Below are positions 1 to 11,609 of a DNA stretch of 48,059 nucleotides, one piece after another (the stretch's first letter is position 1; each line of letters opens with the position of its first letter). Under the pieces are notes generated by a model, which worked only from the letters and a program-made list of their open reading frames with translations, was not told the DNA's origin and ran no database searches. Source of the DNA: Eubacterium sp. (GTDB lineage: Bacteria; Bacillota; Clostridia; Lachnospirales; Lachnospiraceae); NCBI GenBank assembly GCA_024696635.1, contig JAILGP010000223.1, positions 1 through 48,059 on the forward strand. Direction: 5' to 3'. Made by a program: the position numbers and the translations under genes.

Positions 1-10
1 TTTTATATTC

Positions 11-39
11 TTGTAATATTAAGAATAATAAAATTTAAT
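11..39 (+). promoter_or_regulatory. Possible promoter of lepA
   Basis: TTGTAA at 11-16 and TTTAAT at 34-39 are separated by 17 bases, close to the sigma-A consensus, and lie just upstream of lepA. The region is extremely AT-rich, so a chance match is quite possible. Confidence 0.3.
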
Positions 40-72
40 TTTTATCCTATATAAATAGAAATGAGAGATAAT

Positions 73-1890
73 ATGAGTCATTTAGATCAAAAGAAAATAA
101 GAAATTTTAGTATCATAGCCCATATAGATCATGGTAAATCTACTCTGGCTGATAGAATTATTGAAATGACAGGAACCCTTACATCCCGTGAAATGCAGGA
201 GCAGGTTCTTGATAATATGGATATTGAAAGAGAAAGAGGGATAACCATTAAATCCCAGGCTGTACGTATTATTTATAATGCTAAGGATGGACAGGAATAT
301 ATATTTAACCTGATTGATACTCCTGGACATGTTGATTTTAATTATGAGGTTTCTCGAGCTTTAGCTGCCTGTGAAGGGGCTGTTCTTGTTGTTGATGCGG
401 CTCAGGGTGTTGAGGCTCAGACCCTGGCTAATGTTTATATGGCTATTGATAATGATCTTGAGGTATTCCCAGTTATTAACAAAATTGATCTTCCTTCTGC
501 TGAACCAGACAGGGTTAAAGCGGAAATTGAGGATGTTATTGGTATTGTTGCTGAGGATGCTCCGCTTATTTCGGCTAAGAATGGTATTAATATAGAAGAT
601 GTTCTTGAGGCGATAGTGAAAAATGTACCAGCCCCTTCAGGAGATAATGATAAGCCCTTTAAAGCTCTTATTTTTGATAGTCTATATGATTCTTATAAGG
701 GGGTTATTATATTCTGCCGAGTGTTCGATGGTTTTATTCATAAGGGTTCTAAGATTCATATGATGGAGACTGGTGCTGAAGCTGAGGTTGTTGAAGTTGG
801 TATATTTGGTGCTGGCCAGTTTATTCCTCAGGATGAAATAAGTGCTGGTATGGTAGGATATATAACTGCTTCCCTTAAAAATGTCAGAGATACTGAGGTT
901 GGTGATACTGTTACTGATGCTAATAATATGTGCGATGAAGCCCTTCCTGGATATAAGAAGGCTCGTCCTATGGTATTCTGTGGTATATATCCTGAGGATG
1001 GGGCGAAGTATCATGAATTAAAGGATGCACTTGAGAAGCTTCAGCTTAATGATGCTTCCCTTTCCTATGAACCTGAAACCAGCGTAGCTCTCGGCTTTGG
1101 TTTCAGATGTGGTTTCCTTGGGCTTCTTCATCTTGAGGTTGTACAGGAAAGACTTCAGAGAGAATATAATCTTGATATTATTACAACAGCTCCTTCTGTT
1201 ATTTATAAGGTATATAAGACTGATGGAGAGATAATCGAGCTTACTAATCCTTCCAACCTTCCAGATCCATCAGAGATATCTTATATGGAAGAACCTGTGG
1301 TGGATGCTGAAATAATGGTTACTTCAGAATTTACCGGTGCCATTATGAAGCTATGTCAGGAGAGACGTGGTATATATAAGAGTATGGAATATATGGAAGA
1401 GACCAGAGTTCTCCTTAAGTATGAGATGCCTCTTAATGAAATTATTTATGATTTCTTCGATGCTTTAAAATCCAGATCCAGAGGTTATGCATCATTTGAT
1501 TATGAATTAAAAGGCTATTCCAGATCAAATCTGTGTAAGCTGGATATTCTTATTAATAAGGAAAATATAGATGCACTTTCTTTTATAGTATTTAGGGATT
1601 CTGCCTATGAAAGAGGTAGAAAAATGTGTGAGAAGCTCAAAAAAGAGATTCCTAGACATCTCTTTGAGGTTCCTATCCAGGCTGCTATCGGTGGAAAGGT
1701 TATTGCCAGAGAAACTGTTAAAGCTTTACGTAAAGATGTTCTTGCTAAGTGTTATGGCGGTGATATAAGCAGAAAGAAGAAGCTTCTTGAAAAACAGAAA
1801 GAAGGAAAGAAGAGAATGCGTCAGGTTGGATCTGTTGATGTACCTCAGCAGGCCTTTATGGCTGTTCTTAAGCTGGATGATGAGGATTAA
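73..1890 (+). CDS. lepA: Elongation factor 4 (LepA), ribosome-associated GTPase
   Basis: Translational GTPase of 605 residues that acts on stalled or misassembled ribosomes and is implicated in back-translocation and 30S biogenesis. The GTPase motifs are all visible: P-loop AHIDHGKST (residues 16-24), switch [18 protein letters not shown] and NKIDLP. The C-terminal half has the LepA-type end, with a basic tail ([20 protein letters not shown]) that contacts the ribosome. The length is normal for the family. An in-frame ATG at 61 exists, but the start at 73 gives the usual short lead before [13 protein letters not shown] and has a weak purine-rich GAGAG five bases upstream; neither start has a strong ribosome site. 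hemW follows 122 bases later, an order common in Firmicutes. Confidence 0.96.
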   Translation: MSHLDQKKIRNFSIIAHIDHGKSTLADRIIEMTGTLTSREMQEQVLDNMDIERERGITIKSQAVRIIYNAKDGQEYIFNLIDTPGHVDFNYEVSRALAACEGAVLVVDAAQGVEAQTLANVYMAIDNDLEVFPVINKIDLPSAEPDRVKAEIEDVIGIVAEDAPLISAKNGINIEDVLEAIVKNVPAPSGDNDKPFKALIFDSLYDSYKGVIIFCRVFDGFIHKGSKIHMMETGAEAEVVEVGIFGAGQFIPQDEISAGMVGYITASLKNVRDTEVGDTVTDANNMCDEALPGYKKARPMVFCGIYPEDGAKYHELKDALEKLQLNDASLSYEPETSVALGFGFRCGFLGLLHLEVVQERLQREYNLDIITTAPSVIYKVYKTDGEIIELTNPSNLPDPSEISYMEEPVVDAEIMVTSEFTGAIMKLCQERRGIYKSMEYMEETRVLLKYEMPLNEIIYDFFDALKSRSRGYASFDYELKGYSRSNLCKLDILINKENIDALSFIVFRDSAYERGRKMCEKLKKEIPRHLFEVPIQAAIGGKVIARETVKALRKDVLAKCYGGDISRKKKLLEKQKEGKKRMRQVGSVDVPQQAFMAVLKLDDED

Positions 1891-2012
1891 GTATCTGTCG
1901 GATATTTAATTAAGATGTAAGACTTGATTTGTTTTCTTAAATACTACATAAGAATTAATTATTTTACATTTATATTTATATAAAAATATTTGAAAACGGA
2001 AAGTATATTATT

Positions 2013-3212
2013 ATGAAAAAACCATTAAGTATTTATATTCATATGCCATTTTGCGAGCATAAATGTATGTATTGTGATTTTCTCTCATTTGCAAATGAAA
2101 CAGTTACAACACAGATACAATATATAAATTCTTTGATGAATGAGATTAGCCTTTATAAGCCCTATGCTGACAGATATAGTGTGAAAACTATCTATATTGG
2201 TGGAGGGACTCCTACTATTATTGATGAAGCTTTAATTGGAAATGTAATTGAACATATAAAAAATACATTTAAAATTGATCGCTTTGCTGAGGTTACTATT
2301 GAAGCTAATCCAGGAACTATTAAGTATACTGATCTTCTTATGTTCAAAAAAAATGGTATCAATAGAATATCTATTGGTCTTCAATCCTCGGATAATGAGC
2401 TTCTTAGGCTTCTTGGTAGAATACATACTTATGAGGATTTTCTGAGTGGATTTGATGCTGCCAGAAGAGCTGGGTTTGAGAATATAAATGTAGATATTAT
2501 GAGTGGGCTTCCAGGTCAGGATATGCATACACTTGTTGATACACTTACAAGAGTAACGGAGCTTGGTCCTGAACACATTTCGGTTTATTCTCTGCAGGTT
2601 GAAGATGGGACTCCATTAAGTATGCGACCTGATATTCTTAAAACAATTCCTGATGAAAATATGGATAGGGCTATGTATGCCATGACTAAGAAGGTCCTTA
2701 GAACAGCAGGCTATAGACGTTATGAAATCTCTAATTATTCAAAGCCGGGATTTGAGAGCAGGCATAATACTGTTTACTGGACTGGTGGTCAATATATTGG
2801 ACTTGGTGTTGGTGCGGCTTCATTTTTCAAGGGTGAAAGATTTAGTAATATTACAAATCTTTCTAATTATATTGAGATATGTGAAGATATAAGAGAAGAA
2901 ATAATTAAGGATACGGATCCTATCAGGCTTTATGATTCTGCTACATCCATTCTTAGGGAGGATGTTCAGACAATGTTTATAGAGTCTCGTATAGAGGAAT
3001 TTATGTATCTTGGTCTTCGTATGACTGATGGAGTTAGTCGTAATCAGTTTAAGGAAAGGTTCAGGAGAGATATGTTTGAAATATATGCAGAACCTATCAA
3101 TAAATATATAGAATCCGGTTATATGGAAATGCATAATGATCGTATCAGACTTACTGATAAGGGGCTTGATGTGAGTAATTATATTTTGGCGGATTTTATT
3201 CTCGATAAATAA
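2013..3212 (+). CDS. hemW: HemW-type radical SAM protein (heme chaperone family)
   Basis: Radical SAM protein of 399 residues related to oxygen-independent coproporphyrinogen oxidase HemN but of the HemW type. The 4Fe-4S site is C14-x3-C18-x2-C21 followed by D-F; true HemN has a fourth cysteine (CxC) here, so this is not a HemN oxidase. The glycine-rich SAM motif IGGGTPT and the HNxxYW signature of HemW (RHNTVYW near residue 250) are both present. HemW proteins bind heme and are thought to deliver it to respiratory enzymes. The ribosome site is poor (GGAAAG about 11 bases upstream of ATG). It lies between lepA and hrcA, the conserved Firmicutes arrangement. Confidence 0.9.
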   Translation: MKKPLSIYIHMPFCEHKCMYCDFLSFANETVTTQIQYINSLMNEISLYKPYADRYSVKTIYIGGGTPTIIDEALIGNVIEHIKNTFKIDRFAEVTIEANPGTIKYTDLLMFKKNGINRISIGLQSSDNELLRLLGRIHTYEDFLSGFDAARRAGFENINVDIMSGLPGQDMHTLVDTLTRVTELGPEHISVYSLQVEDGTPLSMRPDILKTIPDENMDRAMYAMTKKVLRTAGYRRYEISNYSKPGFESRHNTVYWTGGQYIGLGVGAASFFKGERFSNITNLSNYIEICEDIREEIIKDTDPIRLYDSATSILREDVQTMFIESRIEEFMYLGLRMTDGVSRNQFKERFRRDMFEIYAEPINKYIESGYMEMHNDRIRLTDKGLDVSNYILADFILDK

Positions 3213-3221
3213 AATTTTACC

Positions 3222-3250
3222 TTGACAGTAAAGTACTATTGGAGTAAATT
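3222..3250 (+). promoter_or_regulatory. Sigma-A promoter of the hrcA-grpE-dnaK-dnaJ operon
   Basis: A perfect -35 TTGACA (3222-3227), a 17-base spacer and a -10-like TAAATT (3245-3250) lie immediately upstream of the CIRCE operator. The predicted transcription start falls at the edge of the operator, so HrcA binding would block the promoter. Confidence 0.7.
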
Positions 3251-3261
3251 ATAAGAAGTGA

Positions 3262-3288
3262 TTAGCACTCGAAAATAATGAGTGCTAA
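3262..3288 (+). promoter_or_regulatory. CIRCE operator (HrcA binding site)
   Basis: A perfect inverted repeat, TTAGCACTC (3262-3270), nine spacer bases, then GAGTGCTAA (3280-3288), matches the CIRCE consensus exactly. HrcA binds this element to repress class I heat-shock genes and is kept active by GroEL. It sits between the promoter and hrcA, so hrcA, grpE, dnaK and dnaJ should be derepressed on heat stress. No second copy is present in front of dnaK. Confidence 0.97.
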
Positions 3289-3322
3289 TAGCAGAAAATA
3301 ATATATAGAATATTTTGAAGTA

Positions 3323-3358
3323 AATATTTTAATGCGAATATTTTAATGCGAATATTTT
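3323..3358 (+). repeat. 14-bp AT-rich tandem repeat in the hrcA leader
   Basis: AATATTTTAATGCG occurs at 3323-3336 and 3337-3350, followed by a partial third copy (AATATTTT). It lies in the untranslated leader between CIRCE and the hrcA start. Confidence 0.8.
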
Positions 3359-3424
3359 ACATTTATATTTACAATAATATTTTATGTGATGCTTAATTAC
3401 AATTTAATAAAGGATGGTGATAGT

Positions 3425-4504
3425 ATGAATCAGGATTTGGAATACGATCTTGATGACAGGAAACAGACCATCCTCAGAGTTATCATTTCCAATTATCTGG
3501 AAACAGGAGAGCCGGTTGGTTCAAGAACTATATCAAAGCTTTCGGATCTGAATCTTAGTTCTGCTACTATTAGAAATGAGATGTCTGATCTTGAAGAGCT
3601 TGGTTATCTGGTTCAACCTCATACTTCGGCAGGTCGTATTCCTACAGATAAGGGTTATCGCTTTTATGTTGATAAGGTAATGACTGAAAAATCTGGAATG
3701 GAAGAAGCCGTTAAGGAACGTGAGGGGGCTCTGCTGGAAAGAGTAGATAAGCTTGAAGCACTTCTTATGCAGGTGGCAAAGGTTCTTGCATATAATACTC
3801 AATATGCGACCATGGTCACGACACCTATGCTGAGGAATAGACAAGTAAAGTTTATTCAGCTTTCACAGGTAGATGAAGAAAGACTTGTTGCGGTAATTGT
3901 TGTTGGCGATAATGTTGCTAAGAACAAACTGATAAAAGTTTCTCGTCCGCTTATTAATGAAGAGGTTTTGAAGTTCAATTTGCTTTTAAATACATTTCTC
4001 CAGGGCGTGAGTGTGGATCAGATTAATCTGGAACTTATGCAGACTATGAAGAAAGAAGCTGGTGATTATTCTGATATACTTGAAAGTATCTTTGAAGGAA
4101 TAATTGATGCAGTTAAGGAAGCGGAGGAAATGAAGATTTATACCAGTGGTGCATCCAATATTCTTAGGTTTAATGAACTTGGAGATGTGTCTAAAGCAAC
4201 TGCACTTCTGGAAACGTTTGAGGAACAGACAGGTCTGAATGAACTGGCAGATGAGACTCTTAAGTCCGAAGATAGCGACCATAACATTCAGATTTATATC
4301 GGTGATGAAGCTCCGGTACAAAATATGAAAGACTGTTCTATCGTTACTTCGACTTATCAGCTTCCTGAGGGTGCTAAGGGTACGATAGGTATTATCGGTC
4401 CTAAGAGGATGGATTATCGTAAGGTAGTAAGTACACTTAAGAACCTAACCGATGAGCTGGATAACATATTCCGATACAATGATGACAAAAGAGGTGAAGA
4501 TTAA
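3425..4504 (+). CDS. hrcA: Heat-inducible transcription repressor HrcA
   Basis: Repressor of 359 residues binding the CIRCE element upstream. An N-terminal winged helix (about residues 10-80, with GEPVGSRTISK, SSATIRNEM and the TSAGRIPTDKGYR signature) is followed by the GAF-like and dimerisation domains. The start at 3425 is preceded by AAGGATGGTGAT at good spacing; an upstream GTG at 3386 has no ribosome site and would add 13 unsupported residues. The stop codon shares its last base with the grpE ATG (TAATG), implying translational coupling. As first gene of the operon it autoregulates. Confidence 0.95.
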   Translation: MNQDLEYDLDDRKQTILRVIISNYLETGEPVGSRTISKLSDLNLSSATIRNEMSDLEELGYLVQPHTSAGRIPTDKGYRFYVDKVMTEKSGMEEAVKEREGALLERVDKLEALLMQVAKVLAYNTQYATMVTTPMLRNRQVKFIQLSQVDEERLVAVIVVGDNVAKNKLIKVSRPLINEEVLKFNLLLNTFLQGVSVDQINLELMQTMKKEAGDYSDILESIFEGIIDAVKEAEEMKIYTSGASNILRFNELGDVSKATALLETFEEQTGLNELADETLKSEDSDHNIQIYIGDEAPVQNMKDCSIVTSTYQLPEGAKGTIGIIGPKRMDYRKVVSTLKNLTDELDNIFRYNDDKRGED

Positions 4505-5166
4505 TGGCTAAAAGAAGTATGAATGACAAGCTTCGTAACCTGAAAGAAGAAAAGGATAATGCTGGTTTACCGGCTGAACAAAAAATTAAAGTTACTGAGG
4601 GTGCTGAACCAGAGGGTACAAAAGCTATGGTAGATGAAGAACTTGATTTTGATGAGGGCGATGAGGCTGCAAGACCTAAACCCGTTCCAAAGAAAAATCG
4701 TCGAGGAAGCAAGCAAATGCAGGCTGAACTCGAATCGGCCAAGGAACTGGCTGAAGGAAATAAGGAGAAATATAAAAGACTTCTGAATGAGTTTGACAAT
4801 ATGCGCGAGCGTAACAAAAAGGAAAACTCAGAAATGGCAGATAGAGGAGCTATGGATGCTCTTCAAAAGATTCTTCCGGTTATAGATAATTTCGAGAGAG
4901 CATTGGAATCTGTAAATGAAGAAGATAAAACTCCATTTGAAGATGGAATTGAAAAGATTTACAGACAGCTCATGGATACTCTTGAAGGTATAGGAGTTGT
5001 TCCTATGAATGCAACCGGAAAAGACTTTGATCCTAATCTTCATAATGCAGTAATCCATGAAGAAAATGAAGAAATGGGTGAGAATCTTGTTTCAGAAGAG
5101 ATGCAGAAGGGTTACTTCTATAAAGATAGCGTTCTTAGACATGCTATGGTTAAAGTTGTAAATTAA
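4504..5166 (+). CDS. grpE: GrpE, nucleotide exchange factor of DnaK
   Basis: Exchange factor of 220 residues that releases ADP from DnaK and acts as a thermosensor through its long helices. A charged, low-complexity N-terminal stretch (about residues 1-75) precedes a coiled coil (about 75-115, containing YKRLLNEFDNMRERNKKE), the hinge RALESV and the C-terminal beta domain ending in LRHAMVKVVN, the usual GrpE ending. The first base of its ATG is the last base of the hrcA stop codon. The 122 bases to dnaK are AT-rich and contain no CIRCE element. Confidence 0.95.
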   Translation: MAKRSMNDKLRNLKEEKDNAGLPAEQKIKVTEGAEPEGTKAMVDEELDFDEGDEAARPKPVPKKNRRGSKQMQAELESAKELAEGNKEKYKRLLNEFDNMRERNKKENSEMADRGAMDALQKILPVIDNFERALESVNEEDKTPFEDGIEKIYRQLMDTLEGIGVVPMNATGKDFDPNLHNAVIHEENEEMGENLVSEEMQKGYFYKDSVLRHAMVKVVN

Positions 5167-5240
5167 TTATAAATATATTATTTCTTTTGATATATTAAAA
5201 ACAATTAAATGATTTAATATCTTTGATTTATAAATATTAA

Positions 5241-7133
<1,893 letters not shown>

Positions 7134-7155
7134 TCTATCGAAGGGTGAATGAGCA

Positions 7156-8319
7156 ATGGCAGATGAAAAACGAGATCTATATGAGGTTCTTGGAGTTTCC
7201 AAGAATGCGAATGATAATGAATTAAAAAAGGCTTATAGAGTTCTTGCCAAAAAATATCATCCAGATGCAAATCCTGGAGATGCAGAGGCGGAGGCTAAGT
7301 TTAAGGAGGCATCCGAGGCTTATGCTATCCTCTCTGATCCAGAGAATAGACGCAAGTATGACCAGTTTGGGTTTGCTGCATTTGATCAGAATGGTGGACC
7401 TGGTGGTGATGGCTTCGGCTTTGATTTTGCTGATATGGGCGATATTTTCGGAGATATCTTTGGAGATATGTTCGGTGGAGGACGAACCAGACAGAGTAAT
7501 GGACCTGTTAAGGGTGCGGATATAAGAACAACAGTTCGTGCAACTTTTGAGGAGGCTATATTTGGTACTCAGACTCAGATTGAGCTTCCACTTAAGGATG
7601 AATGTCCTGTTTGTAAAGGAACTGGAGCCCAGCCTGGACATGCTCCTGAAACATGTTCAAAGTGTGGTGGTAAAGGACAGGTTGTTTATACTCAGCAATC
7701 TTTGTTTGGAATGGCTCGTACGGTACAGACATGTCCGGATTGTAATGGTACAGGTAAAATTATTAAATATAAATGTTCCAATTGTGCCGGTTCTGGATAT
7801 GTAAAGAGTAAGAAAACAATCCAGATCAAGGTTCCTGCTGGAATTGATAATGGTCAGTCAATTAGACTTCGTGAGATGGGTGAGCCAGGTATCAATGGTG
7901 GTGAAAGAGGAGATCTTCTTGTTACTATTCTTGTAGATAAGCATCCTGTATTCCAGAGACAGGGGTATGATATTTATTCTTCAGAACCTATATCATTTAC
8001 CCAGGCTGCTCTTGGTGGAAAGGTTCAGCTTAATACAATTGATGGACCTTATAATTATGATATAGCTCCTGGTACACAGACAAATACAAAGGTTAAGCTT
8101 AAGGGAAAGGGTGTACCTACACTTAAGAACAAGACCGTTCGTGGTGACCATTATGTAACGCTTGTAGTTCAGGTTCCAGAGAATCTTACAGAAGAACAGA
8201 AGTCAATACTTAATCAATATGAAAATGCTTCTGGTCCTGCTGTTAACATGAGATCATCTACTGATTCAGCTGGTGATTTCTCATTTGGAGGACACAAGAA
8301 GAAGAAGTTTAGGAAATAA
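7156..8319 (+). CDS. dnaJ: DnaJ, Hsp40 co-chaperone
   Basis: Type I J-protein of 387 residues. The J domain has the HPD motif at H35-P36-D37 needed to stimulate DnaK ATPase; a Gly/Phe-rich linker follows (about residues 75-110). Four CxxCxGxG zinc motifs are intact ([32 protein letters not shown]), followed by the two C-terminal beta domains for substrate binding. It starts 22 bases after dnaK with AGGGTGA as a likely ribosome site and is the last gene before a strong terminator. Confidence 0.97.
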   Translation: MADEKRDLYEVLGVSKNANDNELKKAYRVLAKKYHPDANPGDAEAEAKFKEASEAYAILSDPENRRKYDQFGFAAFDQNGGPGGDGFGFDFADMGDIFGDIFGDMFGGGRTRQSNGPVKGADIRTTVRATFEEAIFGTQTQIELPLKDECPVCKGTGAQPGHAPETCSKCGGKGQVVYTQQSLFGMARTVQTCPDCNGTGKIIKYKCSNCAGSGYVKSKKTIQIKVPAGIDNGQSIRLREMGEPGINGGERGDLLVTILVDKHPVFQRQGYDIYSSEPISFTQAALGGKVQLNTIDGPYNYDIAPGTQTNTKVKLKGKGVPTLKNKTVRGDHYVTLVVQVPENLTEEQKSILNQYENASGPAVNMRSSTDSAGDFSFGGHKKKKFRK

Positions 8320-8337
8320 TTAATATTTATTTATATT

Positions 8338-8372
8338 AACCAGCTTGTAACGCTTGTTACGGGCTGGTTTTT
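8338..8372 (+). terminator. Rho-independent terminator after dnaJ
   Basis: AACCAGC..GTAAC (8338-8351), loop GCTT, GTTAC..GCTGGTT (to 8369), then a T-run. The stem has a small internal loop. It closes the chaperone operon, and its 3' half overlaps the putative prmA promoter. Confidence 0.88.
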
Positions 8373-8382
8373 CTGTTATACT
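8354..8382 (+). promoter_or_regulatory. Putative prmA promoter overlapping the dnaJ terminator
   Basis: TTGTTA (8354-8359), 17 bases, TATACT (8377-8382). The -35 element is built from the 3' arm of the terminator stem, so terminator and promoter share DNA. Transcription would start near 8389, about 30 bases before the prmA ATG. Confidence 0.5.
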
Positions 8383-8421
8383 ATCGCGTGTTTGAAAAGA
8401 CTTTTAAATATGGAGATTATC

Positions 8422-9522
8422 ATGATTTGGAAAAAGTTTACAATTGAAACTAGTTTGGAAGCTGTCGATATATTATCGGATTTTCTTAGTGAACAGGGAA
8501 TAGAGGGGATACAGATTGAAGATAATGTTCCTCTTACAGAAGAAGAAATCAAGCAGATGTTTGTTGATATTCCTCTTATACTTGGAGAGGATGATGGGTC
8601 TGCCAAAATATCCTGTTTTTTAGATGATTCATTTGATGATAAAAGGATAGAAGAACTTAAAGTGCTTGTCACAAATGAACTTAAGACTATAAGTCAGTTT
8701 CTTCAGATTGGTAGTGGTAAAATCAGTGTAGAAAATACAAGTGATGATTCAACCTGGAATGATAAGTTTAAAGAAAATTTTAAACCAGTCAGGCTCTTTG
8801 ATGATCTTGTTATAATGCCTGATACAGGTTTTGAATATGATTTTGAGATTTTACCTCAGGATAAGATTATTAATATTAAGTCTGTTACGGCCTTTGGTAC
8901 AGGAACTCATGAAACTACTAAGCTTTGCCTCGAACAGGTAAAGAATAATATGACTCAGAATGGTTCTGTTTTCGACATTGGATGTGGTAGTGGTATTCTT
9001 TCTATAGGAGCTTGTCTTCTGGGGGCTGGTTATGTCCATGGTCTCGATATTGACCCTCAGGCTGTAAAGGCTAGTGCAATAAATGCTGAGGCTAGTGGAC
9101 TTGGTTCTGATAGAATTGAATTTTCCTGCGGTAATCTTCTTGCAGATAATAGGATTGCTGAAAATTATCTTGCTAAGAATGATAATAAAAAGCGTATGGA
9201 AAAAGCCAGCATTGGATCTGGTATTGCTTCGCCTGTCAATCCTGATAATGCTGCCATGATGGTAGATATTAAGCTTGGTGAAGCGGATCCTATACCAGCT
9301 AGAAGGTATGATATTGTGGTTGCTAATATTTTGGCTGATGTTATTATACCTCTTTCTCTTGTTGTGCCAGATTATCTTTCTGAGAATGGAATTTTTGTTG
9401 CTTCTGGTATCAGTGATAAAAAAGAGTCAGAAGTTCTTGATGCTTTGATAAATAATGGTTATGAGATATTAGAAATTACTAGAGAAAATGAATGGGTTTG
9501 TATAGTGAGCAGGCTGGTATAA
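8422..9522 (+). CDS. prmA: Ribosomal protein L11 methyltransferase PrmA, with an insertion
   Basis: SAM-dependent methyltransferase that trimethylates L11 lysines and the N-terminus; 366 residues. The N-terminal substrate-recognition domain begins MIWKKFTIETSLEAVD; the catalytic domain has GTGTHETTKLC, SAM motif FDIGCGSGILSIGA, acidic LDIDPQAV and the VVANILADV motif. The start at 8422 is chosen because GGAG lies six bases upstream and the family begins here; an in-frame ATG at 8392 is less likely. Family members are usually about 300-320 residues; the excess is a polar insertion at about residues 243-293 (9148-9300), between the DIDPQAV region and VVANILADV. Two bases separate it from rsmE. 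Confidence 0.92.
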   Translation: MIWKKFTIETSLEAVDILSDFLSEQGIEGIQIEDNVPLTEEEIKQMFVDIPLILGEDDGSAKISCFLDDSFDDKRIEELKVLVTNELKTISQFLQIGSGKISVENTSDDSTWNDKFKENFKPVRLFDDLVIMPDTGFEYDFEILPQDKIINIKSVTAFGTGTHETTKLCLEQVKNNMTQNGSVFDIGCGSGILSIGACLLGAGYVHGLDIDPQAVKASAINAEASGLGSDRIEFSCGNLLADNRIAENYLAKNDNKKRMEKASIGSGIASPVNPDNAAMMVDIKLGEADPIPARRYDIVVANILADVIIPLSLVVPDYLSENGIFVASGISDKKESEVLDALINNGYEILEITRENEWVCIVSRLV

Positions 9523-9524
9523 TT

Positions 9525-10319
9525 ATGCATAGATTTTTTGTGGAAAATATTATAAATGCTGAGAAATCACTTACTATAAGTGGTCAGGATGTTAATCATA
9601 TAGTAAATGTTCTTAGGCTAGGCGTGAACGATGACATAACGGTTAGTGATGGTTCCTCCAGAGATTATGAATGCAGAATTTGTTCTATCGATATGGAAAA
9701 TCAGACGATAATTGCTGATATTATTGATATATATGATAATAATTCTGAACTACCTGTCAATATTTATTTGTTTCAGGGTTATCCTAAAGGGGATAAATTT
9801 GAGCTTATAGTACAAAAGTGTGTAGAGCTTGGCGTTCATGCGATTGTTCCTGTTATGATGGATAGGACAATAGTAAAGCTTGAAGATAAAAAGAAGTCTA
9901 AGAAGCTTCAAAGACTAAATTCTATATCGGAAGCTGCTGCTAAACAGTCCAGAAGAGGAATAATACCTGAAGTTATGGATGTTATGACTATGAAAGAGGC
10001 TGTTTCTTTTGCTGGGAAACAAATGGATTATATAGTATTTCCTTATGAACTTGCAGAGGGAATGGAAGAAAGCCGTAGAATGGTATATGAGATTGTTGAT
10101 AAAATACTTCAGGATAATAACCCGAGTAAGGATGAAATTATTTCTAAAAATATTGGGATATTTATTGGTCCGGAGGGTGGATTCTCCGATTCTGAGGCTG
10201 CTTCTTTAAAAGAAATAGGGGCCTATACTATTTCTCTTGGACATAGAATTCTCAGGACAGAAACAGCGGGTATGTCTATTATGTCTATACTTGCTTTCTT
10301 GTTGGATGAAGATAAGTGA
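9525..10319 (+). CDS. rsmE: 16S rRNA m3U1498 methyltransferase RsmE
   Basis: SPOUT-class methyltransferase of 264 residues that N3-methylates U1498 of 16S rRNA. It begins with the typical MHRFFV and a PUA-like domain (GQDVNHIVNVLRL). The knotted SPOUT domain carries the SAM-binding motifs FIGPEGGFSDSEA and LGHRILRTETAG. The ATG at 9525 lies two bases after the prmA stop, so the two are probably coupled; an upstream in-frame start at 9492 would overlap prmA. The prmA-rsmE pair is conserved in Firmicutes. Confidence 0.94.
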   Translation: MHRFFVENIINAEKSLTISGQDVNHIVNVLRLGVNDDITVSDGSSRDYECRICSIDMENQTIIADIIDIYDNNSELPVNIYLFQGYPKGDKFELIVQKCVELGVHAIVPVMMDRTIVKLEDKKKSKKLQRLNSISEAAAKQSRRGIIPEVMDVMTMKEAVSFAGKQMDYIVFPYELAEGMEESRRMVYEIVDKILQDNNPSKDEIISKNIGIFIGPEGGFSDSEAASLKEIGAYTISLGHRILRTETAGMSIMSILAFLLDEDK

Positions 10320-10419
10320 TTATAATTTATATTTGCTTTATAAGAAGCTTATTATAACTTTATATTTTGGATTATAATATATGGATTTAAATTACAAGGT
10401 GTTTCCTTGGAGGAAAATT

Positions 10420-11571
10420 ATGGAAGTTTATTTTGATAATAGTGCTACAACTAAAGTATATGATGAGGCCATTGATATAATGGTAAAGACTATGAGGGAG
10501 GATTATGGTAATCCCTCATCCCTTCACCTTAAAGGTCTTGATGCTGAACATATTGTTAAGGATAGTGCGGGTATTATAGCTAAGGCTCTTAAATGTATGC
10601 CTGAAGAGATTGTATTTACTTCTGGTGGCACAGAATCTAACAATATGGCCATTGTTGGTACATTGCTGGCTAAGAAAAGAAAAGGAAAGCATATAGTTGT
10701 ATCTTCTGTGGAACATGCTTCTGTTTCTGCTGTTATGCAGTTTTTGATTAAAGAAGGCTGTGAAGTAACATATATACCTAGTGATGAAAATGGCATTGTT
10801 TCTCCTGATGCATTTGCAGATGCTGTCAGGGAAGATACTGTTCTCGTTTCCTGCATGCACATAAATAATGAAATTGGTTCTGTTATGCCTTTAGAGGAGA
10901 TTTCCAGAAGGGTTAAGGCTAAAAATCCCGGAGTCTATTTTCATGTGGATGCTATTCAGTCCTTTGGAAAAATCCCAGTGGTTCCTAAACAGATAGGCTG
11001 TGATTTATTATCGGTATCTGGCCATAAAATTCATGGACCTAAGGGTTCAGGATTTCTGTATGTCAAAAAGGATCTGTTGCTTAGACCGATTATTTATGGT
11101 GGAGGTCAGCAGAAGAATATGAGGTCTGGTACTGAAAATGTACCTGCTATCGCTGGGCTTGGCGTAGCTGTTAACAAGACCTTTACCGATTTTGAAACGA
11201 AAATAGATCATATAAGGGATATTAGAAATCGTCTTTGTCGGGAGCTCACTAAAATTGAAGATGTTTACTCTAATACTGATATAATTAATGGGGCTCCTCA
11301 TATAGCAAGTATAAGCTTTGTTGGCGTAAGAGCAGAGGTTATGCTTCATGCTTTGGAGGATAAAGGTATCTATGTTTCTTCTGGTTCGGCATGTTCTTCT
11401 AATAAAAATAAAGAGTCTGCAGTTCTTCATGCTATTGGACTTGATAAGAAAAGAATTGAGTCCACATTAAGGTTTAGCTTTGGTGAAGATAACACTGAAG
11501 AAGAAGTTGACTATGCTATAAATACTATATCTGAACTGCTTCCTATGCTTAGGCATTATGTAAGAGGTTAG
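10420..11571 (+). CDS. Cysteine desulfurase, IscS/NifS family (probably the ThiI partner)
   Basis: PLP-dependent enzyme of 383 residues that moves sulfur from cysteine to an active-site cysteine as persulfide. Visible: MEVYFDNSATTKV start, TSGGTESNN, the HVDAIQ aspartate motif, PLP lysine in SGHKIHGPKG (K203), and catalytic C325 in SSGSACSS. The ATG at 10420 has GGAGG seven bases upstream. It directly precedes thiI with a 38-base gap; in Bacillus the desulfurase NifZ beside thiI supplies sulfur for 4-thiouridine in tRNA, so the same job is inferred here rather than Fe-S assembly. No iscU/sufU is nearby. Confidence 0.93.
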   Translation: MEVYFDNSATTKVYDEAIDIMVKTMREDYGNPSSLHLKGLDAEHIVKDSAGIIAKALKCMPEEIVFTSGGTESNNMAIVGTLLAKKRKGKHIVVSSVEHASVSAVMQFLIKEGCEVTYIPSDENGIVSPDAFADAVREDTVLVSCMHINNEIGSVMPLEEISRRVKAKNPGVYFHVDAIQSFGKIPVVPKQIGCDLLSVSGHKIHGPKGSGFLYVKKDLLLRPIIYGGGQQKNMRSGTENVPAIAGLGVAVNKTFTDFETKIDHIRDIRNRLCRELTKIEDVYSNTDIINGAPHIASISFVGVRAEVMLHALEDKGIYVSSGSACSSNKNKESAVLHAIGLDKKRIESTLRFSFGEDNTEEEVDYAINTISELLPMLRHYVRG

Positions 11572-11609
11572 GTTTTGTTATATATAAAATTATTGATTGT
11601 GAGGTAGAT

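Noticed and set aside
3222-3300. The CIRCE region as a novel repeat
   Set aside because: It is a textbook CIRCE operator and is annotated as such.
4437-4817. 126-codon open frame opposite hrcA/grpE
   Set aside because: Low-complexity Ser/Leu/Phe sequence caused by reading the complement of Glu/Lys-rich grpE codons; no start signal.
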